From Herbaspirillum sp. SJZ106 (GTDB taxonomy: Bacteria; Pseudomonadota; Gammaproteobacteria; Burkholderiales; Burkholderiaceae_D): a DNA stretch of 64,000 nucleotides. Numbering within the stretch: the first letter of the stretch is position 1; the number at the start of each line of letters is the position of its first letter. Under the pieces are notes generated by a model. It ran no database searches. It was given only the letters and a program-made list of their open reading frames with translations, and had not been told where the DNA came from. The position numbers and the translations under genes are program-made. The stretch lies in contig NZ_VFNI01000003.1 in the NCBI RefSeq assembly GCF_006715495.1, positions 372,001 to 436,000 on the forward strand, read 5' to 3'. Positions 1 through 9,212 of the stretch are shown one piece after another.

Positions 1-1221
1 TTTGCTGATCGTCATCGCCTCGTCTAACAATGCTTCTAGCCGGTCCATCAGTTGGTCACGCCCAAACTCTTTTTGGGCATACAGACGTCCATTAACGCCC
101 AACTGCCGCCGCTCTTCTGGTGACATGGCGGCCAGCGCCAAAACCGCTTTGGCCAAACTGGCGCTATCGCCCGCATCGCAAGCCAGGCCGGCGTTGGCGT
201 CGCGTATGACAGCGGCTCCCTCGCCGTCCAGCATACCTAGTAATGGAATCCCGGCCATGAGATACGATTGCACTTTGCCAGGTATGGTCATGCTGAATAC
301 GGGATCGCGTTTCAGTGACACCAGCAATGCGTCAGCATGAGCGTAAAAAGAAGGCATTCGCTCTACCGGGAAACGACCGGGCAGCAACACCCTATCGTGC
401 AAGCCTCGCTTATCAACTTCTGCCTGCAGCCATTTCGACTTTCGTCCATCGCCTACGATGACCCAGCGGATAGCGGAATCGTCAATCAATTGCACGGCAT
501 CAAGCACCGCTGGCATATCCTGCGCTTCGCCGATGTTCCCGGCAAATAGCACGGTAAACCCTTCGTCTAGCCTGGTGAGCTCTGGTGCGGGCATCGCATT
601 TTCATCCATGAACACATTTTCCGCCCAGCTGGGAAAGTAGCGAATCTTGCGCTTGTCGTTACAGTAGTTGGCAATGCTGCCCAAAAAACTTCGCGATTGG
701 CCCAGTACCAAGGTACAGCGGTTGTATATGAAGCTCACCATGCGGCCCACCCAGTTCAACACGTGGGGCGACCGAACTACACCGACGGCTGCTAAAGTTT
801 CCGGCCAAAGGTCAAGCACCCAGAACACAACGGGAGTCTTCTTAATCTTGCCTAGCCAAACTGCGGGTAAACCGACGGTGACAGGCGACGGCTCGAACAC
901 AAAAATGACGTCAGCCTCAATACCGCGCAGATACCACGGCCCCCAAATTATTCCGCCCACCAAGAAACTCAGGTAATTCAGGGCCAGGCGGATGGTACCG
1001 GAACCGCGTGGCAGCATGGGAACCCGTACCACCCGAGCTCCTTCGTAACGAGCAAAAGCCTCTGGCTGCTGACGATACGCCGCGAATACAGTGCCCGCAG
1101 GGTAATTAGGTATGCCGGTCAGTACAGTGACCTCGTGCCCGCGCTGTGCCCATTCTTTGACAAGGTCGTTGATTCGGAAATTTTCTGGCCAAAAGTATTG
1201 GCTGACAACGAGAATACGCAA
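1..1221 (-). CDS. WbuB-type family 4 glycosyltransferase (3' end cut by window)
   Basis: Predicted cytoplasmic GT-B transferase adding a sugar, probably L-FucNAc, during repeat-unit assembly. The reading frame is open for 407 codons to the window edge. The N-terminus LRILVVSQYFWPENFRINDL and a late block (IPGKVQSYLMAGIPLL, then DGEGAAVIRDANAGL) are typical of the WbuB group. I chose the TTG at 1221-1219, preceded by AGGAAG four bases away and lying seven bases after the capG-like stop. It follows the three UDP-L-FucNAc genes, the usual context of WbuB in E. coli O26-type clusters, so the substrate is inferred from context. Only a few C-terminal residues are probably missing. Confidence 0.85.
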   Translation of the reverse strand, partial: MRILVVSQYFWPENFRINDLVKEWAQRGHEVTVLTGIPNYPAGTVFAAYRQQPEAFARYEGARVVRVPMLPRGSGTIRLALNYLSFLVGGIIWGPWYLRGIEADVIFVFEPSPVTVGLPAVWLGKIKKTPVVFWVLDLWPETLAAVGVVRSPHVLNWVGRMVSFIYNRCTLVLGQSRSFLGSIANYCNDKRKIRYFPSWAENVFMDENAMPAPELTRLDEGFTVLFAGNIGEAQDMPAVLDAVQLIDDSAIRWVIVGDGRKSKWLQAEVDKRGLHDRVLLPGRFPVERMPSFYAHADALLVSLKRDPVFSMTIPGKVQSYLMAGIPLLGMLDGEGAAVIRDANAGLACDAGDSASLAKAVLALAAMSPEERRQLGVNGRLYAQKEFGRDQLMDRLEALLDEAMTISK

Positions 1222-1228
1222 GTCTTCC

Positions 1229-2371
1229 TCAGTACTTCTTCCACACTACGCGATTGATGTAATCGACGTAGCTGTGGATGATCCGGACAACTTTATGGCT
1301 GACGTTGGGCATACTGTAGTCAGCTACCAAGCGCAAGCTGCGGTCTGCACCGCGAGACTGGGTCTGCAAAATAGCTAACGTTTGGCGAACCCGCTCTATT
1401 TCCAATCCCACCATCATCACGGCAGCTTCTTCCATGCCTTCGGGGCGCTCATGTGCTTCACGCAGATTGAGCGCCGGGAAATTGAGGATGGACGATTCTT
1501 CATTGATGGTGCCGCTGTCGGACAATACAGCCTTTGCCTGCATCTGCAAGTTCACATAATCATGAAACCCCAAGGGTTTCATCATGCGTACTTGAGGATG
1601 AAACTTGGCGCCCGTGGCATCTATTCGCTTTTGCGTGCGAGGGTGGGTGCTCACAACTACCGGCAAGTCATGGTCTTCGGCGACGGCATTGAGCACTCCT
1701 ATCAATTTGGTGAAGGATTTATCCGATTCGATATTTTCTTCGCGATGGGCGCTGACGACAAAGTATTGTCCTTGCTGCAAGCCAAGACGGTCCAATGCAT
1801 CAGACGCTTTGATCTGGGGGAGGTAATGATGCAATACTTCGTACATTGGACTCCCCGTTTTGATGACTTGGTCAGGTGGTAACCCTTCGCGCAAAAGATA
1901 GTCGCGTGCAATAGTGCTATATGTCAGGTTGATGTCGGCCGTGTGGTCGACGATGCGGCGGTTGGTTTCTTCGGGGACGCGTTGGTCAAAACAGCGGTTC
2001 CCGGCTTCCATGTGGAAGATTGGCACCTTTCTGCGTTTGGCGGGAATTACCGACAGGCAGCTGTTCGTGTCGCCCAGCACCAGCATGGCATCCGGTTTGA
2101 CCTCTGCTAAAACCTGATCAACAGACGAGATCAGATTGCCTATGGTATTTGCAGCACTTGCCGAGTTGGTGGCACTATCGAGAAAGTAATCCGGCTTGCG
2201 GATGCCTAGGTCGTCGAAAAAGACTTGATTTAGTTCGTAGTCGTAGTTCTGTCCGGTGTGCACTAGAATGTGCTCGCAATGTTCCTCAAGGCGAGCCAGT
2301 ACGCGCGACAGGCGGATGATCTCTGGACGCGTTCCTACTACCGACATTACCCTGAGTTTTTTTAGCGACAT
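1229..2371 (-). CDS. UDP-N-acetylglucosamine 2-epimerase family, CapG/FnlC-like (UDP-L-FucNAc synthesis)
   Basis: Non-hydrolysing UDP-HexNAc 2-epimerase fold of about 380 residues. Seen: VVGTRPEIIRLSRVL near the N-terminus, HTGQNYDYELNQVFFDDL, HMEAGNRCFDQRVPEE (family HxEAG block), SAHREEN and SDSGTINEES. The last two are the nucleotide-binding region of the WecB superfamily. In the known FucNAc route CapG/FnlC/WbjD performs the final C2 epimerisation, and the capE-capF-capG order here matches. The ATG at 2371 is preferred over an in-frame TTG at 2386. Neither has a strong ribosome site, so the start is uncertain by five residues. It follows capF by about 20 bases. Confidence 0.88.
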   Translation of the reverse strand: MSLKKLRVMSVVGTRPEIIRLSRVLARLEEHCEHILVHTGQNYDYELNQVFFDDLGIRKPDYFLDSATNSASAANTIGNLISSVDQVLAEVKPDAMLVLGDTNSCLSVIPAKRRKVPIFHMEAGNRCFDQRVPEETNRRIVDHTADINLTYSTIARDYLLREGLPPDQVIKTGSPMYEVLHHYLPQIKASDALDRLGLQQGQYFVVSAHREENIESDKSFTKLIGVLNAVAEDHDLPVVVSTHPRTQKRIDATGAKFHPQVRMMKPLGFHDYVNLQMQAKAVLSDSGTINEESSILNFPALNLREAHERPEGMEEAAVMMVGLEIERVRQTLAILQTQSRGADRSLRLVADYSMPNVSHKVVRIIHSYVDYINRVVWKKY

Positions 2372-2391
2372 ATCTGATATTTTCAATAGAG

Positions 2392-3519
2392 TTAAACTGG
2401 GCAGTCGTAAGTATCCGGCCGAGCGCGGTCAAAGATTTCGTTGGCCCATAGCATGACGATTAACTCCTCCGCCCCGTTGTTTGTGATGTCGTGTGTCCAG
2501 CCTGGCACAGTCTCGACAATCTTTGGCGTTTCGCCGGAAGTTTGCAAATCGTGAGTCTCTCCCGTTTGCATATGGCGAAAACGGAATATCGCCTGGCCTT
2601 TAATTACCAAGAATTTTTCTGTCTTGCTGTGGTGGTAATGTCCGCCACGCGTCACTCCTGGGCGGGCAGTAAAAAAGGAGAACTGGCCGCAATCCGGCGT
2701 CTTTAGCATTTCCACAAACACGCCGCGCTGGTCTGCATACTGGGGGACGTTGTATGAGAATTCTTCTACTGGCAAGTAACTGACATAGGTCGCATAAAGT
2801 GCGCGTATCAAGCCGTTGCCCACAGGTTCAGTCACAAGGGAGTTCCTGCTGTAGCGAAAGGCTTGAAGTTGCCGGGCCAGTTCGCCAACCGTCGTCATGT
2901 ACTGAGGCTGCACAATCTCAAAGCCATCGGTATCAGTCAGTCTTGCCGCCCCGTCCATGATCTGAACAAATCGCTGGACCACATCGTCAATGTAGACCAG
3001 TGTCAGGGGAGCATGCGGATCATTGATCTGGATCGGTAGATTATGGGCGATATTGTGGCAGAAAGTGGCCACAACAGAATTGTAGTTAGGCCGGCACCAT
3101 TTGCCAAATACATTTGGCAGGCGAAATACATGCACTGGTACCAAAGGATCCTGCCCGGTTGCGGAGAGTGCTTCTTCAGCTGCGCGTTTGCTCTTTCCGT
3201 AGGCATTTTCCAACGCCGCTTGCGACGAGGATGCGTACAAAATCGGAATTCGTTTGGCAGCGAAGCGGGCTACGCTGGCAACGGTCTGGCATAAATCGCG
3301 CGTGAAATCGAAGTTCCCGGTTGTGAATTCGTTCGGATCCTGCGGCCGGTTGACTCCTGCGAGATGAAAGACGAAGTCCACGTTCTCCAGCAGTTCGGTC
3401 AGTTGATTTCCTTGCTGGTTGCGGATGTAGCATACTACTTGCACATCCTTGCGCTCCCGCAGATGCAACTGCAGGTTACGGCCAATGAAGCCATTGGCGC
3501 CGGTAATAAGCACCTTCAT
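2392..3519 (-). CDS. capF: CapF/FnlB-like bifunctional SDR-cupin enzyme (UDP-L-FucNAc synthesis)
   Basis: Two domains are visible. An N-terminal Rossmann domain has ITGANGFIGRNL and an SxxxxxxYGKSKRAAEE active-site segment. A C-terminal cupin of about 120 residues has GGHYHHSKTEKFLV (metal-binding histidines) and GWTHDITNNG. This fusion is characteristic of CapF/FnlB/WbjC, which epimerises at C3 and reduces at C4 of the keto-sugar from CapE. The length of 375 is normal for the family. The start has a strong GGAGG eight bases upstream. It lies three bases after the capE-like stop and is part of the long leftward operon. Confidence 0.93.
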   Translation of the reverse strand: MKVLITGANGFIGRNLQLHLRERKDVQVVCYIRNQQGNQLTELLENVDFVFHLAGVNRPQDPNEFTTGNFDFTRDLCQTVASVARFAAKRIPILYASSSQAALENAYGKSKRAAEEALSATGQDPLVPVHVFRLPNVFGKWCRPNYNSVVATFCHNIAHNLPIQINDPHAPLTLVYIDDVVQRFVQIMDGAARLTDTDGFEIVQPQYMTTVGELARQLQAFRYSRNSLVTEPVGNGLIRALYATYVSYLPVEEFSYNVPQYADQRGVFVEMLKTPDCGQFSFFTARPGVTRGGHYHHSKTEKFLVIKGQAIFRFRHMQTGETHDLQTSGETPKIVETVPGWTHDITNNGAEELIVMLWANEIFDRARPDTYDCPV

Positions 3520-3522
3520 TGG

Positions 3523-4572
3523 TTAGTCCTCCGCTACAGCAACTTCTCCGCGAACAATGCGTTGCATGAAGTCCAGTTTGAGCAGGAGTGCCTTCATGCC
3601 CTCCACATCAAGACGGGTGGTGTTGTGCGAGTTGTAGTCTTCTCCATGCGTGTGTTGCGTCAAATTGCGTTCGCCCTGCTCGACAAACTTTGCATAGTTC
3701 AAGTCACGCCCATCAGGCGGCACTCGGTAGTAGGCGCCCAAGTCTTCGGCGCATGCCATTTCTTCTCGTCCGAGTAAGGCTTCATAAAGTTTTTCGCCGT
3801 GACGGGTGCCAATTTCATTCACCGGATGGTTTTGCTTGCCCATCAATTCCAGGATCGCTCGTGTCAAAATCTGAACCGTCGCAGCAGGCGCTTTCTGTAC
3901 GAATATGTCCCCGTTTTTTCCATTGTCGAACGCATAGAGAACCAGATCCACAGCATCATCCAGCGTCATCATGAAACGCGTCATGTTGGGGTCGGTGATG
4001 GTAATTGCCTTGCCAGCGCGTACCTGATCTACAAAGAGAGGGATAACAGAACCACGCGATGCCATGACGTTGCCATAGCGTGTACCACAGATAACGGTGC
4101 CTGTGCCCTCCAGATTGCGGCTGGTGGCTACCATTACCTTTTCCATCATGGCCTTCGATATGCCCATGGCGTTGATCGGGTATACGGCCTTATCTGTACT
4201 TAAGCAAACTACACGCTGAACTCTGGCTTCGATAGCCGCTGTCAGCACGTTTTCTGTTCCAAGTACATTTGTTCGCACTGCTTCCATAGGATGGAATTCA
4301 CAGGAAGGAACCTGCTTGAGAGCCGCGGCATGGAACACGTAGTTCACTCCTCGCATTGCTGCAGCCATGCTTCGAGGGTCGCGCACATCGCCAATGTAGA
4401 ATTTGAGCTTGGAATTTGCATAGCGCTTGCGCAAATCATCCTGCTTTTTTTCATCTCGGCTAAAAATGCGAATTTCACCAATCTCGGTATTTAGAAATCT
4501 GCGCAGAACAGCTCCTCCAAAGGAGCCGGTTCCACCAGTAATCAGTAAGGTTTTTTTCTCGAATTTATTCAT
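3523..4572 (-). CDS. capE: CapE/FnlA-like UDP-GlcNAc 4,6-dehydratase/5-epimerase
   Basis: Extended SDR protein starting LLITGGTGSFGGAVLRRF, the first enzyme of UDP-L-FucNAc synthesis. The active-site region reads STDKAVYPINAMGISKAMMEK. The position normally held by the catalytic tyrosine of YxxxK is methionine (MxxxK), a known signature of CapE/FnlA that separates it from PseB and FlaA1, which keep tyrosine. The C-terminus has RHGEKLYEALLGREE. I start at the ATG at 4572 (MNKFEKKT), overlapping the previous gene region; an in-frame ATG at 4584 is possible. CapE first makes the 4-keto-L-arabino sugar that is also PseB's product, which matters because pseB is absent here. Confidence 0.92.
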   Translation of the reverse strand: MNKFEKKTLLITGGTGSFGGAVLRRFLNTEIGEIRIFSRDEKKQDDLRKRYANSKLKFYIGDVRDPRSMAAAMRGVNYVFHAAALKQVPSCEFHPMEAVRTNVLGTENVLTAAIEARVQRVVCLSTDKAVYPINAMGISKAMMEKVMVATSRNLEGTGTVICGTRYGNVMASRGSVIPLFVDQVRAGKAITITDPNMTRFMMTLDDAVDLVLYAFDNGKNGDIFVQKAPAATVQILTRAILELMGKQNHPVNEIGTRHGEKLYEALLGREEMACAEDLGAYYRVPPDGRDLNYAKFVEQGERNLTQHTHGEDYNSHNTTRLDVEGMKALLLKLDFMQRIVRGEVAVAED

Positions 4573-4573
4573 T

Positions 4574-5545
4574 TCACACCGCATTCACAAATTTTTTCAG
4601 CCATTCTTTGACTATTCTGGGTAACAACGCCTGAGCAACACGCTGGGCGCCAATTCTGGTGACTGGCTTCAGGCCATTTCGGAAGTCGGGCACCAATTCG
4701 CGAATCTCGTGCAGGGCTGCGGAGATTGCAATTTCGTAATGCTTATAAACAGCTTCCGGTTCTTTCCCCAGCACCTTGTATGCGGCGGAGATCCGATCGA
4801 ATCGGCCGTTGGATAACAATTGGAACTGATGGAAGTGATAAAAAACCAGGGGGTGGCCATCTACGGTCTGTACGCTGTCTTCCCGTTGTTCAAAACGATA
4901 CTGACCGAAATTCCATGGCGCCACTCCTGCGCCGAGATGCTGGATGATATGCACCGAATTGAAGTCGCGGGGCCATGCGTCCAAGTATTTCTGATCGCCC
5001 ATCCGGTTCTCTTCAAGGCGATAGAAGCACCATTCAATGCACTGGTCGCGCCAGTGCTTGAGGCAAGCCATGCCTTCTTCATCACGACGGAAGCCCACCC
5101 ATTCCACACAGAATCGGCCTCGCACTTCCATGTGCTTGAATTGTTGAGGAAAGCGATGTTCAATGATGGCTACCGAGGCGTCGCCAATTTCATCGAACAC
5201 CGGTTGCAACGATGAGTAGAAATAAAGGTCGGCGTCCAGATAGGTGATGGTGTCCACCTCAGGATAGTGCTGAAGAACATACCAAGGCAAGCAAGGTGAC
5301 AATGTCCAGCAGTATTCGGCGACGCTGCGGTCAGGTTTGACTTCCAGCAGGTCCGGCGTTTCTATTTCGGTGAGGGAGATGCAGCGGATATGGGGCAACT
5401 GCAACTTTTCAAGTAACTCTCGTGTTTGAGTGTCCATACACAAAACATACACGACAGCATCATCGCAATGCGCTCGGAGCGAGCGCAGCATAGCCAACCC
5501 TTTGATCAGGTAGTTGGAGTCGAACAGGGTACAAAAATAACGCAT
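4574..5545 (-). CDS. Nucleotide-diphospho-sugar glycosyltransferase (GT-A fold, DxD)
   Basis: A 323-residue putative cytoplasmic glycosyltransferase of the surface-glycan cluster. It opens MRYFCTLFDSNYLIKGLAML, typical of GT8/GT-A-like proteins that begin with a nucleotide-binding strand. It contains TITYLDADLYFYSS, a clear DxD metal/nucleotide motif, around residue 100. A later HLGAGVAPWNFGQY segment resembles the HxxGxxKPW site of GT8-type enzymes. The ATG at 5545 lies two bases after the previous stop; an in-frame upstream ATG would overlap the methyltransferase by more than 20 bases. The sugar donor and acceptor cannot be told. Confidence 0.75.
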   Translation of the reverse strand: MRYFCTLFDSNYLIKGLAMLRSLRAHCDDAVVYVLCMDTQTRELLEKLQLPHIRCISLTEIETPDLLEVKPDRSVAEYCWTLSPCLPWYVLQHYPEVDTITYLDADLYFYSSLQPVFDEIGDASVAIIEHRFPQQFKHMEVRGRFCVEWVGFRRDEEGMACLKHWRDQCIEWCFYRLEENRMGDQKYLDAWPRDFNSVHIIQHLGAGVAPWNFGQYRFEQREDSVQTVDGHPLVFYHFHQFQLLSNGRFDRISAAYKVLGKEPEAVYKHYEIAISAALHEIRELVPDFRNGLKPVTRIGAQRVAQALLPRIVKEWLKKFVNAV

Positions 5546-5547
5546 GC

Positions 5548-6351
5548 TCAGGCGGCCTTTCTGCGACACACATAAGTTCTGGTAGCGTTGCCCACTCCCT
5601 GACTTACGGTTTCATCCAGCGTATGGGTGGACAGCAGTTCCAGCCCGCTATCGGCCAGCAGTTGAAGGAAGTGCGGCTCGTTAAAGTGGATTTCGATCGC
5701 CTCCACACCGTAGGCTTGCTTCCGGTAGTACTTGTTCTGTTGTCCGAGCACCACGGGTGTGCGGTGAAAGATTGCGTACTGGCTGGCAATCCGGGCCGTC
5801 TCGGCGACGGCGGCCTGGTACTCGGGGATATGCAGCAGGCAGCAGCCGGAGATGACGACATCATAGGCGTTGTCAGCATATTTGAGTGCCGTGGCATCCT
5901 GCACATCGAATTGCAACCCGGGATGGCGCTGCATGGCCATGGCAATGAAGGCGTCTGAATAGTCGCACCCGGTATAGATCACATCCAGCCCTGCAATTCT
6001 GAAGACCTCAGAATAGTAGCCGCTAGAGCATCCTATTTCCAGTACGCGCATTGCTCCCGTGCCGCCCTGCAACTCTCGCAGGCTTTTCACCAGAACGTCA
6101 AACACATCCACCGCCTCGCCTCGGCGATAGGCGGCCAACTGCTTGTCCACCAGTTCGCGCTGCCGTACGGGCAACTCGTCATCTTTCCAGGCCGCACGCA
6201 GCCGGACCGATTCGCTGCCCGCTTCTGCTTGTGTCACCTCCATGTAATGGGTCGAGACACCTTGTCCGGGCAGCAGGAATTGCATAGCTTGCTTAAGCAA
6301 TTTTTTTAGTCTGGGAAAGCGGTTGATCAACTGACGTATCTGCCTTTTCAT
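5548..6351 (-). CDS. Class I SAM-dependent methyltransferase
   Basis: 267 residues with a Methyltransf_11/25-type core. Motif I is VLEIGCSSGYYSEVFRIAG near residue 100, followed by a Cys-Asp acidic post-I segment (TGCDYSD) and NAYDVVISGCCLLHI (motif IV/V region). It probably methylates a sugar or glycan end in this cluster; terminal methylation can cap chains, but the acceptor is unknown. Its start overlaps the stop of the upstream transferase by four bases (ATGA), pointing to translational coupling. Confidence 0.8.
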   Translation of the reverse strand: MKRQIRQLINRFPRLKKLLKQAMQFLLPGQGVSTHYMEVTQAEAGSESVRLRAAWKDDELPVRQRELVDKQLAAYRRGEAVDVFDVLVKSLRELQGGTGAMRVLEIGCSSGYYSEVFRIAGLDVIYTGCDYSDAFIAMAMQRHPGLQFDVQDATALKYADNAYDVVISGCCLLHIPEYQAAVAETARIASQYAIFHRTPVVLGQQNKYYRKQAYGVEAIEIHFNEPHFLQLLADSGLELLSTHTLDETVSQGVGNATRTYVCRRKAA

Positions 6352-7484
6352 TGGCGTCCCTTTGCCAGATACTGCTCCAGCACTGGAACCAGCTCTTCCA
6401 TGCGCCGTTGGTAAGTGTGCTCGCGCAGAGTACGGGCCTGACCGGCGCGGGCGATTTCCCTTGCCTCATCGGGATGGTCGATGTAGTAGCGAATCAGTTC
6501 TGCAGCCTCCGCCGGCGTGGAATACGCGACTACTTCCTTGCCGACCTCAAATAGTTCGCCCAGGTTGTCCTTGCGATCGGTGATCAGCAGAGTTCCTACG
6601 CCTGTCGCTTCGTACAGGCGCATGTTGTTTGCATTGTTTTCGGCAACGTTGATGTGCCGGTTCAAGGTGACGCGGCTACGCGCCAAGGCCCGGTACATTC
6701 CCATGCCCCATACTTCTCCGCGATGGCGGGCTGCGACTGGCGACGAACGGGCCAAGCTGTCGGCACCATAGCCGAAAAACTCGATCGGAGTGTTCTGGGC
6801 GAGGTATTCCAGCATGGGCAAGGCTTTTCCATGGTGGCGACTGATCCCCCCCACGAAACTCGCCGGTATATCTTGCTCCGTCTCGCCCAGCAGTTCCAGC
6901 ACGCGTGTGTCAAAGCCGATTCGGAAATACTCGGACGCTATTCTCATGGCCCGCAGCCGAGGCACCAAATGGGGAAATGATGTCAGGATCAGGTCATATC
7001 CATCCAGATACGCCTTGGGCGGCAAGGGACTGGCAATTTGACCGACGATCAATTTTACAAAGGGGCGTAGCTCGGCCAACTGCTGTGGAGGAAGGAACCA
7101 GAGATCCTGGCAGTACAGGATCTCGGGGCGTATGGCCTTGATCTGTGCCATCGCAATCTCGACCAGGCCGGGCAGCGCGGAGAGCCAGGGGCCGATCAGT
7201 GGAAGCCGCAACAGCCGCTGGGGCAACTTCAATGCCAGTGCGCTGTACCTGATGTCATGAGCCTTTGCCCACGTTTTTTGGAGGGAAAGGCAGTTGACGA
7301 CCAGGTCTTGGGCATCGTGGCCCATGGCCTGCAGGTGGCGCGAGTAGAAATCAGAAGTGCCGAACACCTGATCGAGAACGCTCTGCCGCTGGTCTGAAAA
7401 GGGCTGGTCAGCCAGTTCCGGGTGGGCCGCATAGTGGGCCGCCAGAAACCGGGGATAGTAGGTATCAAGCAGGGTGATGCGCAT
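6348..7484 (-). CDS. CgeB-like glycosyltransferase
   Basis: 378 residues. The C-terminal third, NNMRLYEATGVGTLLITDRKDNL followed by VAYSTPAEAAELIRYYIDHP, matches the Glyco_trans_1_2 (CgeB/YkvP-like) domain found in GT-B transferases with DUF3880-like N-termini. The N-terminal half (MRITLLDTYYPRFLAAHY) resembles maturation-type GT proteins that act beside FkbM methyltransferases. Start ATG at 7484 lies three bases after the ABC transporter stop. Donor and acceptor are unknown. No signal peptide or membrane span is obvious. Confidence 0.72.
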   Translation of the reverse strand: MRITLLDTYYPRFLAAHYAAHPELADQPFSDQRQSVLDQVFGTSDFYSRHLQAMGHDAQDLVVNCLSLQKTWAKAHDIRYSALALKLPQRLLRLPLIGPWLSALPGLVEIAMAQIKAIRPEILYCQDLWFLPPQQLAELRPFVKLIVGQIASPLPPKAYLDGYDLILTSFPHLVPRLRAMRIASEYFRIGFDTRVLELLGETEQDIPASFVGGISRHHGKALPMLEYLAQNTPIEFFGYGADSLARSSPVAARHRGEVWGMGMYRALARSRVTLNRHINVAENNANNMRLYEATGVGTLLITDRKDNLGELFEVGKEVVAYSTPAEAAELIRYYIDHPDEAREIARAGQARTLREHTYQRRMEELVPVLEQYLAKGRQ

Positions 7485-7487
7485 AGG

Positions 7488-9212
7488 TCAGTTCGTACGG
7501 CTTGTTGATGTGGCCATCGCAGCCAGTGGCTCACCGATCGGCAGCACTTCATCGGCGAGTGCGGCAATCTCTGGATCATGGGTGATGAAAATGATGATAC
7601 CGTCGCGCATGCGTGCGCGCAGCTTGGCCACCACGTCGACGCGCGTAGAGGGGTCGAGCGCGCTGGTCGCCTCGTCAAGAATCAGGACGTCAGGCTGGCG
7701 GACAAGGGCGCGAGCAATGCCCAAGCGCTGGCGTTGACCGCCGGAGAAGTTTTCACCCAAATAAGTTAGCCTTGTTTCAAGACCTTGTGCGAGTTCTCTT
7801 ACCATGCCGTCGAGGTTCACGGTTTCCAGAGCAAGGTATAGCGTAGCCTCGTCGGCGCGCATGCCCAGCAGCAAGTTTTCCTTGATGCTGGTTGAGAAGA
7901 TTTTGGGTTGCTGCTCTACCAACATGAAGCGCGCACGAGCCGACGACAGGGTGGAATGGCCTTCGTTGATAGTCACCGTTCCTCTGTCCGGCAGGCTCAG
8001 GCCCAACAAAATGTCGGCGAGTGTGGATTTGCCTGCTCCCGACGGGCCAACGACTGCATAGGTGCGTCCAGATTCGAAGCGGAAGCTCAAGTTGTCCAGT
8101 ACGTGCTTGCGATCACCGTAGCCGAACGAGACTCCTTGCAGATCGATGGTATGAACCGGCGTGGAAGCCGGGATTTGCGTGGCCGCATCGGCTTCTTGAA
8201 TGACGGCGACAAGCGCGTCAATATCTTTGATGGAGCGCATGTCGGTCAGCAATTGGGAGCCCGCCGTTACCATTTGTCCCAGCGATGCGAACACTCGGAT
8301 AATGATGATCGTGCCGGCGAACAGTGTGGCGTCTGACATTGCCACGGCAGCACCTGGGCGCAGTAGGATGGCCGCGAGGATCAGCAGCACAATTGCGGGA
8401 AATGCCTTGACGCCGCTTTTGATGGCATCCATTTCGACCAGCATGCGAATGTATCGGTGAATCTGCTCGGCGTAGGTCGCCATCACGAACCGTTCACTAT
8501 GCAGCGATCGGATCGAGCGCAAGCTATTGAGCGCTTCCACGAAGGTGGTGCCGAGTTCTCGTGACAGATTGACACTACGATTGTTTACGCGTATTACCCG
8601 GCGCAGCAAGATTCCAATGAAGGCCAGACTGGCGAACAGGAACAGCACCACGCCAACAAAAACCTGGGAAGAAAACTGGTACAGCACCATCATCCCGACC
8701 AACGCAGTGAGGAGTCCAACGGCCGTCTGAAGCAGACTGCTTACGATGGTGCCGCTTCTGAAGGTATCGTCGCCTGCCATGGTGATGTAGTGCCCTACCG
8801 AGCGCGTATATACCCGCCCCATGGGTTCGGCCAGGAGGATGTGCCTAAAGACCTGACCGCTCAGCATCTGATGCACGCGTTTGCCTAGCCAGGTGGTCAA
8901 TACTGCAAGCACATAACCCAGCAACAACCGGGCCATCATCACGATGAAAAACAGCCATAGCCATGTCCTTGACGTCGCCTCCAAGGCCAGATCAGTTGCA
9001 ACCCGGCTCCATATCTGAATCACCTGCGAATTGGTCGCGGTTTGTCCAGGCGCCATGGGAATCATCAAGCTTGTTGCGAGGTACTCCAGCACCAACACTA
9101 TGGCGGTCAATGCCACCACCGCATAGAACGCGCGGAAGCTACGCGCGACAAAGCCGGTATAACGGACGATCTGTCCTACGAGCGACGAGATCGAAGCCAA
9201 TGCGTTTGTCAT
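7488..9212 (-). CDS. ABC exporter, fused membrane and ATPase domains (PglK/MsbA-like), possible glycan flippase
   Basis: A half-transporter of about 574 residues. Six hydrophobic spans lie in the first 330 residues. The nucleotide-binding domain has Walker A GPSGAGKST near residue 385, signature SGGQRQRLGIARAL and Walker B VLILDEATSALD. This architecture is that of type IV exporters such as MsbA and PglK. Its place inside the polysaccharide operon, with no Wzx or Wzm/Wzt pair visible, suggests it translocates the lipid-linked unit; that role is inferred. I start at ATG 9212, which shares one base with the previous stop; an in-frame upstream ATG at 9257 would overlap the FkbM gene. Confidence 0.88.
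   Translation of the reverse strand: MTNALASISSLVGQIVRYTGFVARSFRAFYAVVALTAIVLVLEYLATSLMIPMAPGQTATNSQVIQIWSRVATDLALEATSRTWLWLFFIVMMARLLLGYVLAVLTTWLGKRVHQMLSGQVFRHILLAEPMGRVYTRSVGHYITMAGDDTFRSGTIVSSLLQTAVGLLTALVGMMVLYQFSSQVFVGVVLFLFASLAFIGILLRRVIRVNNRSVNLSRELGTTFVEALNSLRSIRSLHSERFVMATYAEQIHRYIRMLVEMDAIKSGVKAFPAIVLLILAAILLRPGAAVAMSDATLFAGTIIIIRVFASLGQMVTAGSQLLTDMRSIKDIDALVAVIQEADAATQIPASTPVHTIDLQGVSFGYGDRKHVLDNLSFRFESGRTYAVVGPSGAGKSTLADILLGLSLPDRGTVTINEGHSTLSSARARFMLVEQQPKIFSTSIKENLLLGMRADEATLYLALETVNLDGMVRELAQGLETRLTYLGENFSGGQRQRLGIARALVRQPDVLILDEATSALDPSTRVDVVAKLRARMRDGIIIFITHDPEIAALADEVLPIGEPLAAMATSTSRTN

Noticed and set aside
3523..4572. PseB assignment for the UDP-GlcNAc dehydratase
   Set aside because: The active site has Met in the YxxxK position (MGISK) and capF/capG follow, both favouring CapE/FnlA.
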